A DNA stretch of 64,000 nucleotides from Allobosea sp. AAP35 (GCF_001295925.1 NZ_LJHQ01000003.1:124001-188000), one strand, 5' to 3'. Counted from the stretch's first letter, positions 1 to 8,686 are shown. Translations and numbers: made by a program. The notes: generated by a model not told the origin, from the sequence alone.

Positions 1-1
1 G

Positions 2-121
2 GAGCGTGCCGCCCGCGAAAACGCTGCCGCGCCAGCCAGCGAGGACGACTGCCGGGAGCTCGACGCGATCCTGCGGCAGACCCATGTCCGGTTGAACGCC
101 GCGCTCGCGCAAGCCGCGTGA
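2..121 (+). CDS. 3' end of an unidentified protein, cut by window start
   Basis: An open frame runs in from the left edge and stops at a TGA at 119-121. The last 39 residues are rich in Ala, Arg and Glu and end in LNAALAQAA. This looks like a helical C-terminus, but no family can be named from so short a piece. Codon use matches the neighbouring genes. It is followed by 116 bases without a gene before the next start. Confidence 0.45.
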   Translation, partial: ERAARENAAAPASEDDCRELDAILRQTHVRLNAALAQAA

Positions 122-237
122 GGGTACGCGTCAGCCGACCTTGCCGCGCCGCGCCCTTGCACGCCGCGCCATAACCCCCGATCCTTGTGCGTGCAAACGC
201 GCCAGCCTCACAAGGCGCGCCAAACGGGAGGATACGC

Positions 238-1059
238 ATGACGGGACGTCTGAGGGGCAAGGTCGCGATCGTGGCCGGAGCGGGGTCGATCGGGCCGGGC
301 TGGGGCAATGGCAAGGCCACCGCCACGGTCTTCGCCCGCGAGGGCGCGAAGGTGATCTGCGCCGACATCGACCTCGCTGCGGCCGAGGAGACGGCGGCCT
401 TCATCCAGAACGAGGGTGGCCAGGCCTTTGCGGTGCAGACCGACGTCACCAGCACGGAGGCGATGGCCGATCTCGTCGGCCGCACGCTCGGCCGCTATGG
501 CCGCATCGACATCCTCGACAACAATGTCGGCATCGCCGAGGTCGGCGGCGTCGTCGAACTCTCGGAAGAGGTTTGGGAGCGCGTCTTCAAGGTCAACCTC
601 ACCGGCGCGTTTCTCGCGATGAAGCATGTCATCCCGGTGATGCAGCGCCAGTTCGAGGAGAGCGGGGAGGGCGGCTCGATCATCAACATCTCCTCGATCG
701 CCTCGATCCGCTACACCGGCGTGCCCTATGCTAGCTACTCGGCCACCAAGGCGGCGCTGAACCAGCTCACCCGCACCACCGCCGTGCAGTACGCCGCCCA
801 GAAGATCCGCGTGAACGCGATCCTGCCGGGTTTGATGAAGACGCCGATGGTCGAGCACTCGGCGGGCTTGGCCCAGGTCTACGGCCAGGGCGACATCGAG
901 GCGATGTGGGCGGCGCGTGACGCGCAGGTCCCGATGGGCCATATGGGCGAGGCCTGGGACGTCGCCTATGCCGCGCTGTTCCTGGCGAGCGATGAGGCGC
1001 GCTATGTCACCGGCCTCGAAATGGTCGTCGATGGAGGAATCACGCTCAAATATGGCTGA
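238..1059 (+). CDS. SDR-family NAD(P)-dependent oxidoreductase
   Basis: A 273-residue short-chain dehydrogenase/reductase, probably cytoplasmic and probably oxidising or reducing a hydroxyl/keto group; the substrate is unknown. The N-terminal Rossmann segment VAIVAGAGSIGPGWGNG is a stretched version of the usual glycine motif. The usual NNAG is replaced by DNNVGI. Catalytic Ser and Tyr-x-x-x-Lys are visible in INISSIAS and YSATK, and the C-terminus carries the usual VTGLEMVVDGG cofactor-site motif. I chose the ATG at 238 because GGGAGGA lies just upstream and the Rossmann fold begins 7 residues in; an upstream ATG at 187 would add a non-homologous-looking extension. Its end overlaps yacG by 8 bases, so the two are probably co-translated. 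Confidence 0.88.
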   Translation: MTGRLRGKVAIVAGAGSIGPGWGNGKATATVFAREGAKVICADIDLAAAEETAAFIQNEGGQAFAVQTDVTSTEAMADLVGRTLGRYGRIDILDNNVGIAEVGGVVELSEEVWERVFKVNLTGAFLAMKHVIPVMQRQFEESGEGGSIINISSIASIRYTGVPYASYSATKAALNQLTRTTAVQYAAQKIRVNAILPGLMKTPMVEHSAGLAQVYGQGDIEAMWAARDAQVPMGHMGEAWDVAYAALFLASDEARYVTGLEMVVDGGITLKYG

Positions 1060-1279
1060 CAACGAGAACACCCCGCCGGCCGCGGCTGCCGCGCCCGCTC
1101 TGAAACCCTGCGCGAATTGCGGCAAGCCGGCGGTGGCGCGCTACAAGCCGTTCTGCTCGTCGCGTTGCGCCGACATCGATCTCGGCCGCTGGCTCAAGGG
1201 CAGCTACGTCATCCCCGGCGAGGCGGTCGAGGAAACCGAGACGGGGCTGCCGTCGCGCGATCGCGACGACGAGGCCTGA
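1052..1279 (+). CDS. yacG: DNA gyrase inhibitor / zinc-binding protein YacG
   Basis: A 75-residue protein with the YacG zinc signature: CANCGKP followed by FCSSRCADIDLGRWLKGSY, giving four Cys ligands (C-x2-C and C-x3-C). The family binds zinc and, in Escherichia coli, the GyrB subunit, inhibiting supercoiling. The Ala/Pro-rich N-terminus and acidic C-terminal tail (RDRDDEA) are common in this family. The start ATG lies inside the end of the SDR gene, which implies translational coupling. In many relatives yacG follows maf; here it follows an SDR gene, an unusual neighbour. Confidence 0.9.
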   Translation: MADNENTPPAAAAAPALKPCANCGKPAVARYKPFCSSRCADIDLGRWLKGSYVIPGEAVEETETGLPSRDRDDEA

Positions 1280-1413
1280 GAGCTGCGACGGGGAGAGGTT
1301 TCAACCAGCCAAAAAGCTGTCAGCCCCCGTTCATCGAACACCCGCTATGACAAGCGGATAGGCTATCCGCGCATGGGTTGCAGCAGGGTGGCCGCTGCCA
1401 GGAGAGACGCTCG

Positions 1414-1863
1414 ATGTTCAAGAAGCTCGCATGGGTGGCCGTCGCCGGCGCCGCGCTGCTATGGGGGGCTGCCGCCAACTCTCAGATCGTGGGTAACGAG
1501 GATCCGTTCGCGACGATTCGTCCGGGCCCGGGCCGCCAGGCTCCGCCGCCGGCCGCTCAGCCCCGGCAGCGTCCCCAGCAGCCGCCGGCACAGGCTCAGC
1601 CCTATGGTCGTGGCGACCAGCGCGGCTACGATCGCGGCTCTCGCTATGACGACCGCGGCCCGCGCTATGACGATCGCGGGCCGCGCTATGATCGCGGGCC
1701 CCGTTTCGATGATGACGGCCCGCGCTATCGGCGCGGCGGGGGAGGCGGCTTTGGCGATTTTTGCGCGACCTCGCGCGGCGCCTGCCGGACGCGCCCTCAG
1801 CCGGTCGGGACCTCCTGCCGCTGCGATATCGACGGGCTGCCGAAACGCGGCATCATCCGCTAG
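1414..1863 (+). CDS. secreted Arg/Asp/Tyr-rich repeat protein
   Basis: A 149-residue protein with a clean signal peptide (MFKKLAWVAVAGAALLWGAA, cleavage probably near ANS-QIV). A Pro/Gln-rich stretch follows, then tandem copies of a degenerate RYDDRGP unit and a Gly run. The C-terminus holds four cysteines (FCATSRGAC, SCRCD) that could form disulphides in the periplasm. The start is set by GGAGAG 7 bases upstream and by the signal peptide. I do not recognise the family. The low-complexity centre suggests an intrinsically disordered, possibly RNA-, polyanion- or envelope-binding role, but that is a guess. Confidence 0.72.
   Translation: MFKKLAWVAVAGAALLWGAAANSQIVGNEDPFATIRPGPGRQAPPPAAQPRQRPQQPPAQAQPYGRGDQRGYDRGSRYDDRGPRYDDRGPRYDRGPRFDDDGPRYRRGGGGGFGDFCATSRGACRTRPQPVGTSCRCDIDGLPKRGIIR
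1622..1729 (+). repeat. in-gene tandem repeat coding RYDDRGP-like units
   Basis: About five imperfect copies of an 18-21 base unit (CGCTATGACGATCGCGGGCC type) lie head to tail inside the secreted repeat protein gene. Unit lengths are multiples of three, so copy-number change would keep the frame. Confidence 0.7.
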
Positions 1864-1885
1864 GCGCTCCTTCGGCTCGGACGCC

Positions 1886-2170
1886 ATGGCCTATAGCGAC
1901 GAACTCGATGCGGTCCTCGAAGCCGAGCAGGCGCTGCGGCGCCTGATCGCCCTGCAGATCGCGCAGGAGCAGGGCGAGCCGAATGGCGGCTCGCCCTCGC
2001 AGTTTCACGTCCAGGCCGCCGATGCCGCCATCGAGGCCTGGTGCGAGGATGGCGAGGACGACCACGACGCCCGTGCCTTCCGTCCGCTGACACCGCTTCA
2101 GGCGCTGCTCAGCGAACACCGCGCGCTGTGCGACCGGATCCTGGACATCCGCGACCGCCGCCTGTCTTGA
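1886..2170 (+). CDS. small conserved-looking protein, function unknown
   Basis: A 94-residue acidic, helical protein starting MAYSDELDAVLEAEQALRRL, with no signal peptide or membrane segment. It lies 22 bases after the secreted repeat protein on the same strand and may share its transcript. No SD-like motif stands out before this ATG, although TTCGGCTCGGACGCC precedes it. The frame is fully open and codon use is typical, so it is likely real. I cannot assign a family. Confidence 0.6.
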   Translation: MAYSDELDAVLEAEQALRRLIALQIAQEQGEPNGGSPSQFHVQAADAAIEAWCEDGEDDHDARAFRPLTPLQALLSEHRALCDRILDIRDRRLS

Positions 2171-2217
2171 CGGGATGGTTCCGTCCGCCCGAGGCTCCGT
2201 GCGCCTTAGCGAAAGCA

Positions 2218-2259
2218 AAAAAACGCCGTGACGCATCGCCGCCATGGCGTCGGCGTTTT
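2218..2259. terminator. bidirectional intrinsic terminator
   Basis: Inverted repeat AACGCCG-T-GACGC / GCGTC-GGCGTT around a 12-base loop. It has T's on the plus side (GGCGTTTTG) and a run of seven A's on the left, which gives a poly-U tail for minus-strand transcripts. It sits between two convergent genes and can end both, most strongly the minus-strand quiC transcript. Confidence 0.8.
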
Positions 2260-2267
2260 GATCTCAC

Positions 2268-4187
2268 TCACGCGGGCGCAGTCTGACTGTAGGGCGCCGG
2301 CATTGAAACCGGGCGGGCGAGGCGGGACTGGGCGCTGAGCCTGACGCCTGCATTGGCCGCGCCATAGCCGCCATAGCCCTCGCGCTGGACGATCTCGAAG
2401 AACATCCCGCCATCGAGCGTGGTCGTATAGGCCTGCCAGAAACATCCCTCGCCGTCCCGGTCATAAAGGATGCCGAGGGCTTGCAGCGTCGCGATCGCCT
2501 CCGCTGAAAGATCGGATCGGGCCAGGAGATCGTCGTAATAGTTTTCGGGAACAGGCAGCATGGCAACGCCATTCGCCATCAGCCTCGACACCGTTCCCAC
2601 GATATCGGCGGTGGCGAACGCAACGTGTTGCACGCCCGAGCCGAAGAAGTCGGTGATGAACCGCGCCGACATGGTGCGGTGGCTTTGCGATCCGTTGAGG
2701 ATCAGGCGCAGGCCCTTCCGAGACTCGGCATCGAGCCCGCTTTCGACGACCTGGCTCTGCACGACGCCGCCAGGATCGATCACGGCCTGGCTCGGCATCT
2801 TCGTCGTCGCAAACAGCGACGAGTAGAACAGCAGCCAGGTCAGCATTTCCTCGTACTGCATGGTCTGGGAGATGTGATCGACCGCGATCAACCCGGCGCC
2901 GTCCCTTGTCTCGCCCGTCGGCTCGAAATCGACCTGCGACCAGCCGCCCAGCGCCGAGGTCCGGTCGATGAAATAGACGAGGCTGCCGCCCACGCCACGG
3001 ACGGCTGGCAAATCGAGCTCACCTGGACCTGCGGCGCCTGTGTGCGGCAAATCGAGCAGGAGTCTGGCCCGTTCCGTTGCGGCCGCCGCATCGGGCACGC
3101 GAAGCGCGATGGCACACACCGCCGCGCCATGGCTGATCTGATAGCTATGCGCAAAGCCATCGCTGTCGGCGTTCAGCACGATGCGGATGTCGCCCTGGCT
3201 CCAGAGATCGACGTCCTTGCTGCGATGGGTGCCGGTCCGGGTGAAGCCGAGCGCCGCGAGCAAGGCGGCAAAGCCCGCTTGTTCAGCTTCCGCGACCGCG
3301 AATTCGATGAATTCGACAGCCTCGACAGGCGCGGGTGGCGGCATCGCGATCGCCCCCGGCACTGGCCTGCCCAGCGCCCTGGATGTCTCGTCCAGCAGCC
3401 AGATCAGCGAGCGATGGCCGTCCAGCGCCACCGACCGCGCCGACCCGGCGCGGAAGCGGTCGTTGAAGATTTCAAGCGACAGCACGCCCTCATATCCGGT
3501 CGCGACGAGGTCGCGCATGAAGCCGGCGATGTCGAGTTCGCCCTGTCCGGGCAGGCAGCGCCAATGGCGGCTCCAGGACAGATGGTCCATCTGCAGCCGC
3601 GGCGCATCGGCCATCTGAACCATGACGATGCGGTCACATGGGATGGTGCCGATCGTGGCGGTTTCGAGCCCCCGGGACAGGATATGGAAGCTATCGAGAA
3701 TGATGCCGACATTGTCCCGCCCGGCCCGGCGGACAATCTCCCAGGAATCGCGATAATCATGCACGTGCCGGCCCCAGGCCAGCGCTTCGTAGCCAACGCG
3801 CAGGCCGCGCTTGGCCGCACGCTCGCCCAGCTCGGCGAAGTCGGCGGCAAGCCGGTCGATCCCGCTTTGAGCCTCCGGCGATGTGCTGGAACAGACAAAC
3901 AGCAAGTCGGTGCCCAGCTCCTGCAACAGATCGAACTTGCGTTCGGCCCGCTCGAAGGTGCGCTGACGCCGCGCATCGGGCATGCCTTCGAAATCGCGGA
4001 AGGGCTGGCAGGTGACGATTGCAAGCCCCAGATCGCCGCAGATGCGCCTGACCTCGGCGGGCGAACTGGGAAAGGCGATCAAGTCGTTCTCGAAGATCTC
4101 CACGGCACGGAACCCTGCCGCCGCAATCGCCTCAAGCTTTTCCAACAGCGTCCCGGAGACACAAACCGTGGCGATCGAAGGGATCAT
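2268..4187 (-). CDS. quiC1: 3-dehydroshikimate dehydratase (sugar-isomerase/HPPD fusion, QuiC1 type)
   Basis: A 639-residue two-domain enzyme predicted to convert 3-dehydroshikimate to protocatechuate, the committing step of quinate/shikimate catabolism. Residues 1-270 form an AP-endonuclease-2/xylose-isomerase-like TIM barrel. E134 (VGYEALAWG), D165 (GIILDSFH), Q191 (VMVQMADAP) and E239 (LSLEIFND) fall at the positions I recall for the four metal ligands of Pseudomonas putida QuiC1. Residues ~280-630 are a vicinal-oxygen-chelate domain like 4-hydroxyphenylpyruvate dioxygenase, with VDHISQTM, GVQHVAFAT and FFEIVQREGYGG as the expected His-His-Glu metal site. The ATG start has AAAGGA upstream. 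It lies next to a GntR regulator, a TRAP transporter and aroQ, which supports the assignment. Confidence 0.9.
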   Translation of the reverse strand: MIPSIATVCVSGTLLEKLEAIAAAGFRAVEIFENDLIAFPSSPAEVRRICGDLGLAIVTCQPFRDFEGMPDARRQRTFERAERKFDLLQELGTDLLFVCSSTSPEAQSGIDRLAADFAELGERAAKRGLRVGYEALAWGRHVHDYRDSWEIVRRAGRDNVGIILDSFHILSRGLETATIGTIPCDRIVMVQMADAPRLQMDHLSWSRHWRCLPGQGELDIAGFMRDLVATGYEGVLSLEIFNDRFRAGSARSVALDGHRSLIWLLDETSRALGRPVPGAIAMPPPAPVEAVEFIEFAVAEAEQAGFAALLAALGFTRTGTHRSKDVDLWSQGDIRIVLNADSDGFAHSYQISHGAAVCAIALRVPDAAAATERARLLLDLPHTGAAGPGELDLPAVRGVGGSLVYFIDRTSALGGWSQVDFEPTGETRDGAGLIAVDHISQTMQYEEMLTWLLFYSSLFATTKMPSQAVIDPGGVVQSQVVESGLDAESRKGLRLILNGSQSHRTMSARFITDFFGSGVQHVAFATADIVGTVSRLMANGVAMLPVPENYYDDLLARSDLSAEAIATLQALGILYDRDGEGCFWQAYTTTLDGGMFFEIVQREGYGGYGAANAGVRLSAQSRLARPVSMPAPYSQTAPA

Positions 4188-4293
4188 GGGACGTCCTTTT
4201 CAGCGATCGATCCGCGCCAGCCGGCACAGCTGCGGATCATGACGCCGTGCCTGTGTGGTGCCGAGCATCTGTCATGCGCTGGACGGGCTCATC

Positions 4294-4962
4294 TCAGAGG
4301 AAACCTGCGGTCGCCGTGTGATCGACGCAGGCATCGACATGGGTGGAGAGGATGGCGATGGCGCGCGCCGTGTCGCGCGCCATGGCGCAATCGAGCAGGA
4401 GCTTGTGTTCCTCGGCCGCGATTTCGCCCCTGAACACCACCGCCACCATCTGGTAGCGCAGATACTTGTCGTAGATCGCCGCATGCGTCTCGTGGAGCAC
4501 CTTGGACCCGCAGGCCGAGATCAGGGCGTGGTGGAATTCCCAATCATAGCGCTTCCATAACTCGGCTTCGCCGCGATCTCCCGACAGCATGCGCCGTTCC
4601 ATCAAAGCGAGCTTGTGATGGGCTGCGACGACACGGCCTTCCCATTCCATGTCGCCCGCCGCGAAAGACTGCGCCAGGGCGTGGGATTCCAGCAGCAGCC
4701 GCATCGCGGCGATCTCGCGCAGATTGATGGCCGAGACGGGGGCGACGAGGAAACCCTTCTGGCCCTCCGCCTCCACCAGCCCTTCCGAGGCGAGGCGGTT
4801 GAGCAGTTCCCGCAAGGTGCTGACGCTCACCCCATAGGCTTCCTTGAGGACATCGAGCTTCAACTTCTGCCCGGGCGCGAGCCGGGCGAAGATGATGTCG
4901 GCTCGGATCCGCCGATAGGCGGTTTCACCGACAGGGGGCGCTGTGGGGGTGATGGTCAGCAT
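4294..4962 (-). CDS. GntR-family transcriptional regulator with FCD domain
   Basis: A 222-residue FadR-type regulator. The N-terminal winged helix (residues ~10-75, AYRRIRADIIFARLAPGQKL ... VSVSTLRELLNRLASEGLV) binds DNA, and the all-helical FCD domain (~85-215) should bind an organic-acid effector. FCD metal/ligand residues are plausible in YDWEFHHAL and in the final ILSTHVDACVDH. I chose the ATG at 4962; a TTG 36 bases upstream could also start it. It is divergent from the TRAP genes and parallel to quiC1, so it probably represses or activates both sides in response to quinate, shikimate or a pathway intermediate (inference). Confidence 0.88.
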   Translation of the reverse strand: MLTITPTAPPVGETAYRRIRADIIFARLAPGQKLKLDVLKEAYGVSVSTLRELLNRLASEGLVEAEGQKGFLVAPVSAINLREIAAMRLLLESHALAQSFAAGDMEWEGRVVAAHHKLALMERRMLSGDRGEAELWKRYDWEFHHALISACGSKVLHETHAAIYDKYLRYQMVAVVFRGEIAAEEHKLLLDCAMARDTARAIAILSTHVDACVDHTATAGFL

Positions 4963-5079
4963 GCGGTTGCCTGGACTCGTTGTCTCGTACGGCAGCAAAA
5001 CAAGACGGGTCGATCCGCCAACATAGACGAGCCGGCGCTGGGATCAATTCAAATGGCGAAATTTAAAATCTCATACGAA

Positions 5080-5092
5080 ATGGATAATCCAT
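5080..5092. promoter_or_regulatory. candidate GntR operator: ATGGAT-A-ATCCAT dyad
   Basis: A perfect 6-1-6 palindrome lies in an AT-rich intergenic stretch between the GntR gene and dctP, 78 bases before the dctP start. FadR-type regulators usually bind short dyads with few central bases in such divergent regions. The site is seen; its use by this regulator is inferred. Confidence 0.4.
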
Positions 5093-5169
5093 GTTGCATC
5101 GAGCGCGGCGTCCGCCGATACTTCGCGCACAAGGCGGCGTCATAGTCCGCTCAGAACGGGAGGATCGAA

Positions 5170-6159
5170 ATGGCCATTTCAATTGACAGGCGTGCTCTGA
5201 TCGCAGGCGGCATGGCCACCATCGGCACCGGGCTGGCCAGCGGCGCTATGGCGCAGGCCAAGCCCAATTTGCGCTTTTCAGCGGTGTTCTCCGAGCAGGA
5301 TATCCGCGCTGAGATGATGAAGCGCTTCGGCGATGCCATCAAGGACGAGTTCACGCTGCAGCCCTACTACGGCGGAAACCTGTTCAAGCAGGGCACCGAG
5401 CTGGTGGCGATGCAGCGCAACAATCTGGAAATGGGCAACATCGCCCCCCAGGACATCTCCAACCAGATTCCCGCGTGGTCGATTCTCACCTCCGGCTATC
5501 TCCTGCGGGACGCGGCGCATCTGCAGGCGGTGTTCGCCAGCAATGTCGGCGCCGAGTTGAAGAAGATGGCGGAAGAAAAGCTCAACATCCGCATCCTCGG
5601 GCCGACCTATTTCGGCGCGCGCCATGTCGGTCTGAAGCCCAAGAAGAAGATCAGCACGCCGGCCGACATGGTCGGCGTCAAACTGCGCATGCCCGGTGGT
5701 GACGCCTGGCAGTTCCTGGGCCAGTCGCTCGGCGCCAACCCGACGCCGATGGCCTATGCCGAGGTCTATACCGGCCTTCAGAGCGGCGCGATCGACGGTC
5801 AGGACAATCCTCTGCCCAACGTCCAGAACATGAAATTCTACGAGGTCTCCTCGCAGATCGTGCTGACCTCGCATCTCGTCGGCTTCGATTTGCTTTGCGT
5901 TACCGACAAGATCTGGAAAGCGATGTCGCCCGAGAAGCAGAAGGCCTTCCAGGCCGCAGCGGATGCCGCGATCGACTGGAGCACCCGCGAACACGTCCGC
6001 AAGGAAGGCGAGCTCGTCGACTTTTTCAAGAAGCAGGGGCTCGAGGTCTATGCGCCCGACGTGGGGGCCTTCCGCGATTTCGCCCAGAAGAAGTATCTCG
6101 CCTCTGATCTGGCCAAGAGCTGGCCAGCCGGGATGGTGGACAAGATCAACGCCCTCTGA
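5170..6159 (+). CDS. dctP: TRAP transporter solute-binding protein (DctP family)
   Basis: A 329-residue periplasmic receptor for a TRAP uptake system. The N-terminus MAISIDRRALIAGGMATIGTG has a twin-Arg followed by a hydrophobic core and an AMA-QA cleavage site, so export by Tat or Sec is expected. DctP-family features include the middle segment GVKLRMPGGD with the Arg that salt-bridges substrate carboxylates, and the downstream MAYAEVYTGLQSGAIDGQDNP helix. It starts the dctPQM-aroQ operon; the substrate is probably quinate, shikimate or a related cyclic acid, judged from aroQ and quiC1 nearby. GGGAGGA precedes the ATG. Confidence 0.92.
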   Translation: MAISIDRRALIAGGMATIGTGLASGAMAQAKPNLRFSAVFSEQDIRAEMMKRFGDAIKDEFTLQPYYGGNLFKQGTELVAMQRNNLEMGNIAPQDISNQIPAWSILTSGYLLRDAAHLQAVFASNVGAELKKMAEEKLNIRILGPTYFGARHVGLKPKKKISTPADMVGVKLRMPGGDAWQFLGQSLGANPTPMAYAEVYTGLQSGAIDGQDNPLPNVQNMKFYEVSSQIVLTSHLVGFDLLCVTDKIWKAMSPEKQKAFQAAADAAIDWSTREHVRKEGELVDFFKKQGLEVYAPDVGAFRDFAQKKYLASDLAKSWPAGMVDKINAL

Positions 6160-6167
6160 GGTGATAC

Positions 6168-6190
6168 GGCGCCGGCTTCGCGCCGGCGCC
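6168..6190 (+). terminator. GC-rich hairpin between dctP and dctQ
   Basis: Perfect 9-bp stem GGCGCCGGC / GCCGGCGCC with a TTCGC loop, followed by CCTTTC. It lies 8 bases after the dctP stop and 23 before dctQ. Such intercistronic hairpins commonly stabilise or attenuate the message so that binding protein exceeds permease. It lacks a long U-tract, so partial termination or 3'-end protection is more likely than full termination. Confidence 0.55.
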
Positions 6191-6213
6191 CCTTTCAACG
6201 CCGGGAGAGTGCG

Positions 6214-6732
6214 GTGAAGTATCGAATGGCCGCGGTCGGCGGCTGGCTCGCACGTCGCGCCGAAAATGTGCTGGCGTTGATGCTTGGCGCCATGTTCGTC
6301 GTCTTCATCCTGCAGATCGTCTTCCGATACGGGCTCAACCTGTCGATCGGCTGGACGCACGAGATCAGCGTGCTGCTCTGGCTGTGGATGGTGCTGTTCG
6401 GCGCCGCCTTCGTCACACGCGAAAGCGATGAGATCCGTTTCGACATCATCTATGGCGCGGTCGGGCCACGCGCACGCCGGGTAATGGCGGTGATCACGGC
6501 CACCGCGCTCGTCGCACTCTACGGCGTCTCGCTCCCAGCCATGGCGGAGTACGTCTCGTTCATGAAGGTCGAGCGGACCGCCTATATGAAGCTGCCGTTC
6601 AACTGGGTCTATGCGATTTACCTTGCCTTCGCCGTGGCCGCGATCGCGCGTTATCTCTGGCTCGGCTGGCAGGCGCTTCGCGGTTCGGCGCCGGAAGCGT
6701 TCGATCCGACCAAGGCAGGCTCCGGCGTATGA
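6214..6732 (+). CDS. dctQ: TRAP transporter small permease (DctQ)
   Basis: A 172-residue inner-membrane protein with four predicted helices, at roughly residues 17-40, 48-68, 88-110 and 128-152. It begins at a GTG preceded by CGGGAGAG. The first helix ends in [20 protein letters not shown], a typical DctQ sequence. The family connects the solute-binding protein to the large permease. The stop overlaps the dctM start in ATGA, so the two subunits are translationally coupled. Confidence 0.92.
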   Translation: MKYRMAAVGGWLARRAENVLALMLGAMFVVFILQIVFRYGLNLSIGWTHEISVLLWLWMVLFGAAFVTRESDEIRFDIIYGAVGPRARRVMAVITATALVALYGVSLPAMAEYVSFMKVERTAYMKLPFNWVYAIYLAFAVAAIARYLWLGWQALRGSAPEAFDPTKAGSGV

Positions 6733-8024
6733 CCAGCCCCTTCGGTCTGTGCATTCTCGCCATCGTCACGCTGTCGCTGCTGGGCCTGCCGATCGGCCAC
6801 GCCATGATCGCCGGCTCGATCTTCTATCTGCTGCTCGCGGGACAGGATCTCAGCATTGCCGCCGAGCAGCTGCTGAACGGGATGTACACCAATTACGTCA
6901 TCCTCGCCGTGCCCCTGTTCATCCTCGCGGCGGAGCTGATGAATATCGGATCGATGACGGAGCGCCTGCTGCGCTTCTGCGATGCGCTGGTCGGGCGCTT
7001 CAGGGGCGGCCTTGCCCAGGTCAACATCGTCCAGAGCGTGATCTTCGCCGGCATGTCCGGTTCCGCCATCGCCGATGCGGCCGGGACCGGACGCATGATG
7101 CAGGCGATGATGACCACGGACGGCAAGTATCCGCCGAGCTTCGCGGCGGCGCTGACGGCCGCATCCTCCGTGATCGGCCCGATCATCCCGCCCTCGATCC
7201 CGATGGTGCTCTACGCGCTCGTTTCCGACGCCTCGATCGGCTTCCTCTTCCTGGCCGGCGTCGTGCCTGGTCTGCTGATGGCAGGCGCGCAGATGGCAAT
7301 CGTCGCTGCGACGGCGCGCCGGCGGAACTTCCCGGTCGAGCCGCCGGTCCCGCTGCGCCGATTACCGGGCATCACCTGGCGTGCCCTTCCTGCGCTGATG
7401 ATGCCGGTGGTCCTGCTCGGCGGCATCTATGGCGGCGCCACGACGCCGACGGAAGCCGCGGCAGTCGCAGCTGCCTATGCGCTGGCGATCTCCGTGCTGC
7501 TCTATCGCAGCGTCTCGCTGCGGGCCTTCTACAGCTCGCTCGCCTACAGCGCCCGCACCACGGCCTCGATCGGCATGCTCATCGCCGGCGCCCTGGTGTT
7601 CAACTATGTCGTCACGATCGAGAACATCCCCGAGACCCTGAAAGTGCTGCTCTCGGGCTGGAACCTCTCGCCGCTCGGCTTCCTGCTCCTCGTCAACGTC
7701 GTCCTGCTGGTGCTCGGCTGCCTGCTGGAAGGCACTGCGATCCTGCTCATCGTCGTGCCGGTCCTGATCCCCACGGCCAAGGCGCTCGGCATCGACATGG
7801 TGCATTTTGGCGTCGTTGTCGTCGTGAACATCATGCTCGGGCTGATCACGCCACCCTATGGGCTGCTGCTCTTCATCATGAACAACATCACCGGCGTTCC
7901 GCTGCGAGACATCGTGCGGGAGTGCATGCCGTTCCTCACCGCATTGATCGTGGCGCTCGCCTTGATCACGCTCTTGCCAGGCCTCGTGCTCTGGCTGCCG
8001 CGCCTCATGGGCTATCCCGGCTGA
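6729..8024 (+). CDS. dctM: TRAP transporter large permease (DctM)
   Basis: A 431-residue, highly hydrophobic protein of the DctM/ion-transporter superfamily, the Na+- or H+-coupled channel of the TRAP system. Family landmarks are [17 protein letters not shown] near residue 100, [16 protein letters not shown] near 145 and the C-terminal [19 protein letters not shown]. Length is normal. The ATG overlaps the dctQ stop by 4 bases, and aroQ follows 38 bases downstream on the same strand. Confidence 0.94.
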   Translation: MTSPFGLCILAIVTLSLLGLPIGHAMIAGSIFYLLLAGQDLSIAAEQLLNGMYTNYVILAVPLFILAAELMNIGSMTERLLRFCDALVGRFRGGLAQVNIVQSVIFAGMSGSAIADAAGTGRMMQAMMTTDGKYPPSFAAALTAASSVIGPIIPPSIPMVLYALVSDASIGFLFLAGVVPGLLMAGAQMAIVAATARRRNFPVEPPVPLRRLPGITWRALPALMMPVVLLGGIYGGATTPTEAAAVAAAYALAISVLLYRSVSLRAFYSSLAYSARTTASIGMLIAGALVFNYVVTIENIPETLKVLLSGWNLSPLGFLLLVNVVLLVLGCLLEGTAILLIVVPVLIPTAKALGIDMVHFGVVVVVNIMLGLITPPYGLLLFIMNNITGVPLRDIVRECMPFLTALIVALALITLLPGLVLWLPRLMGYPG

Positions 8025-8062
8025 GCCGGGGCCCGCTTCTCCAATCCAGCATTGGTGCTCAC

Positions 8063-8506
8063 GTGACCAAGCCGATCTATGTCATCAACGGACCCAACCT
8101 GAGCCGTCTCGGCACGCGAGAACCGCATCTCTATGGCAGCACGACGCTTGCCGAGATCGAGGCGATGTGCCGCGCTGCGGCCGGGGACGCGCCCTTGGAG
8201 TTTCGCCAGTCCAACCGGGAATACGAGCTGATCGACTGGATCCACGAGGCAATCGACGGCGGCTGCGCCATCGTCATCAACCCGGCGGCCTTCACCTTTA
8301 CTTCGATGGCGATCCTCGATGCGCTGAAGATGTTTCCGGGGCCGGTCATCGAGCTGCACATCACCAACATTCATCGCCGTGAACCGATTTATCATCGCTC
8401 CTTCGTGTCGCTGGTTGCGACGGCGATCATCGCGGGGCTGGGGGCGGAGGGCTATCCCGTCGCCGTCCAGGCCGCGCGAACCCTGGTCAAACAGCTGGAA
8501 CATTGA
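8063..8506 (+). CDS. aroQ: type II 3-dehydroquinate dehydratase, likely catabolic
   Basis: A 147-residue enzyme dehydrating 3-dehydroquinate to 3-dehydroshikimate. Visible landmarks are the lid with catalytic Arg and Tyr ([16 protein letters not shown]), [11 protein letters not shown], and the catalytic His motif [17 protein letters not shown]. One active-site position is unusual: the normally conserved THTS substrate-binding segment reads TFTS (NPAAFTFTS), so the His that contacts substrate in characterised type II enzymes is Phe. It starts at GTG, with no strong SD. Position after the TRAP genes, with quiC1 divergent, points to quinate/shikimate breakdown rather than biosynthesis. Confidence 0.88.
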   Translation: MTKPIYVINGPNLSRLGTREPHLYGSTTLAEIEAMCRAAAGDAPLEFRQSNREYELIDWIHEAIDGGCAIVINPAAFTFTSMAILDALKMFPGPVIELHITNIHRREPIYHRSFVSLVATAIIAGLGAEGYPVAVQAARTLVKQLEH

Positions 8507-8644
8507 TCAGCGCCGGTCTGGCGCTCTGCCGCGCACCCTAACCACCCTGTCCACCTGCGGAGAGGGTGCGCCATCAGCCGAAGCCGCTCTTCGGCGGCTT
8601 GGAGACATTGCTGCCAGAGCCTTCCGGTGCGGGCGAGAGCCTTC

Positions 8645-8680
8645 CGGTGCGGGGGGACGGCAAGCCCTCCCCCCGCACCG
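8645..8680. terminator. 13-bp perfect inverted repeat, likely terminator
   Basis: CGGTGCGGGGGGA and its exact complement flank a 10-base loop, just beyond the DUF305 stop codon. There is no U-tract, so it may act as a Rho-independent-like structure or an mRNA 3' stabiliser for the minus-strand metal operon. A 15-base direct repeat (GCCTTCCGGTGCGGG) lies immediately before it at about 8620-8655. Confidence 0.5.
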
Positions 8681-8686
8681 CGATGC

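Noticed and set aside
2625-4433. A 602-codon plus-strand frame opposite quiC1
   Set aside because: It has shadow composition and no start signal; quiC1 is certain on the other strand.
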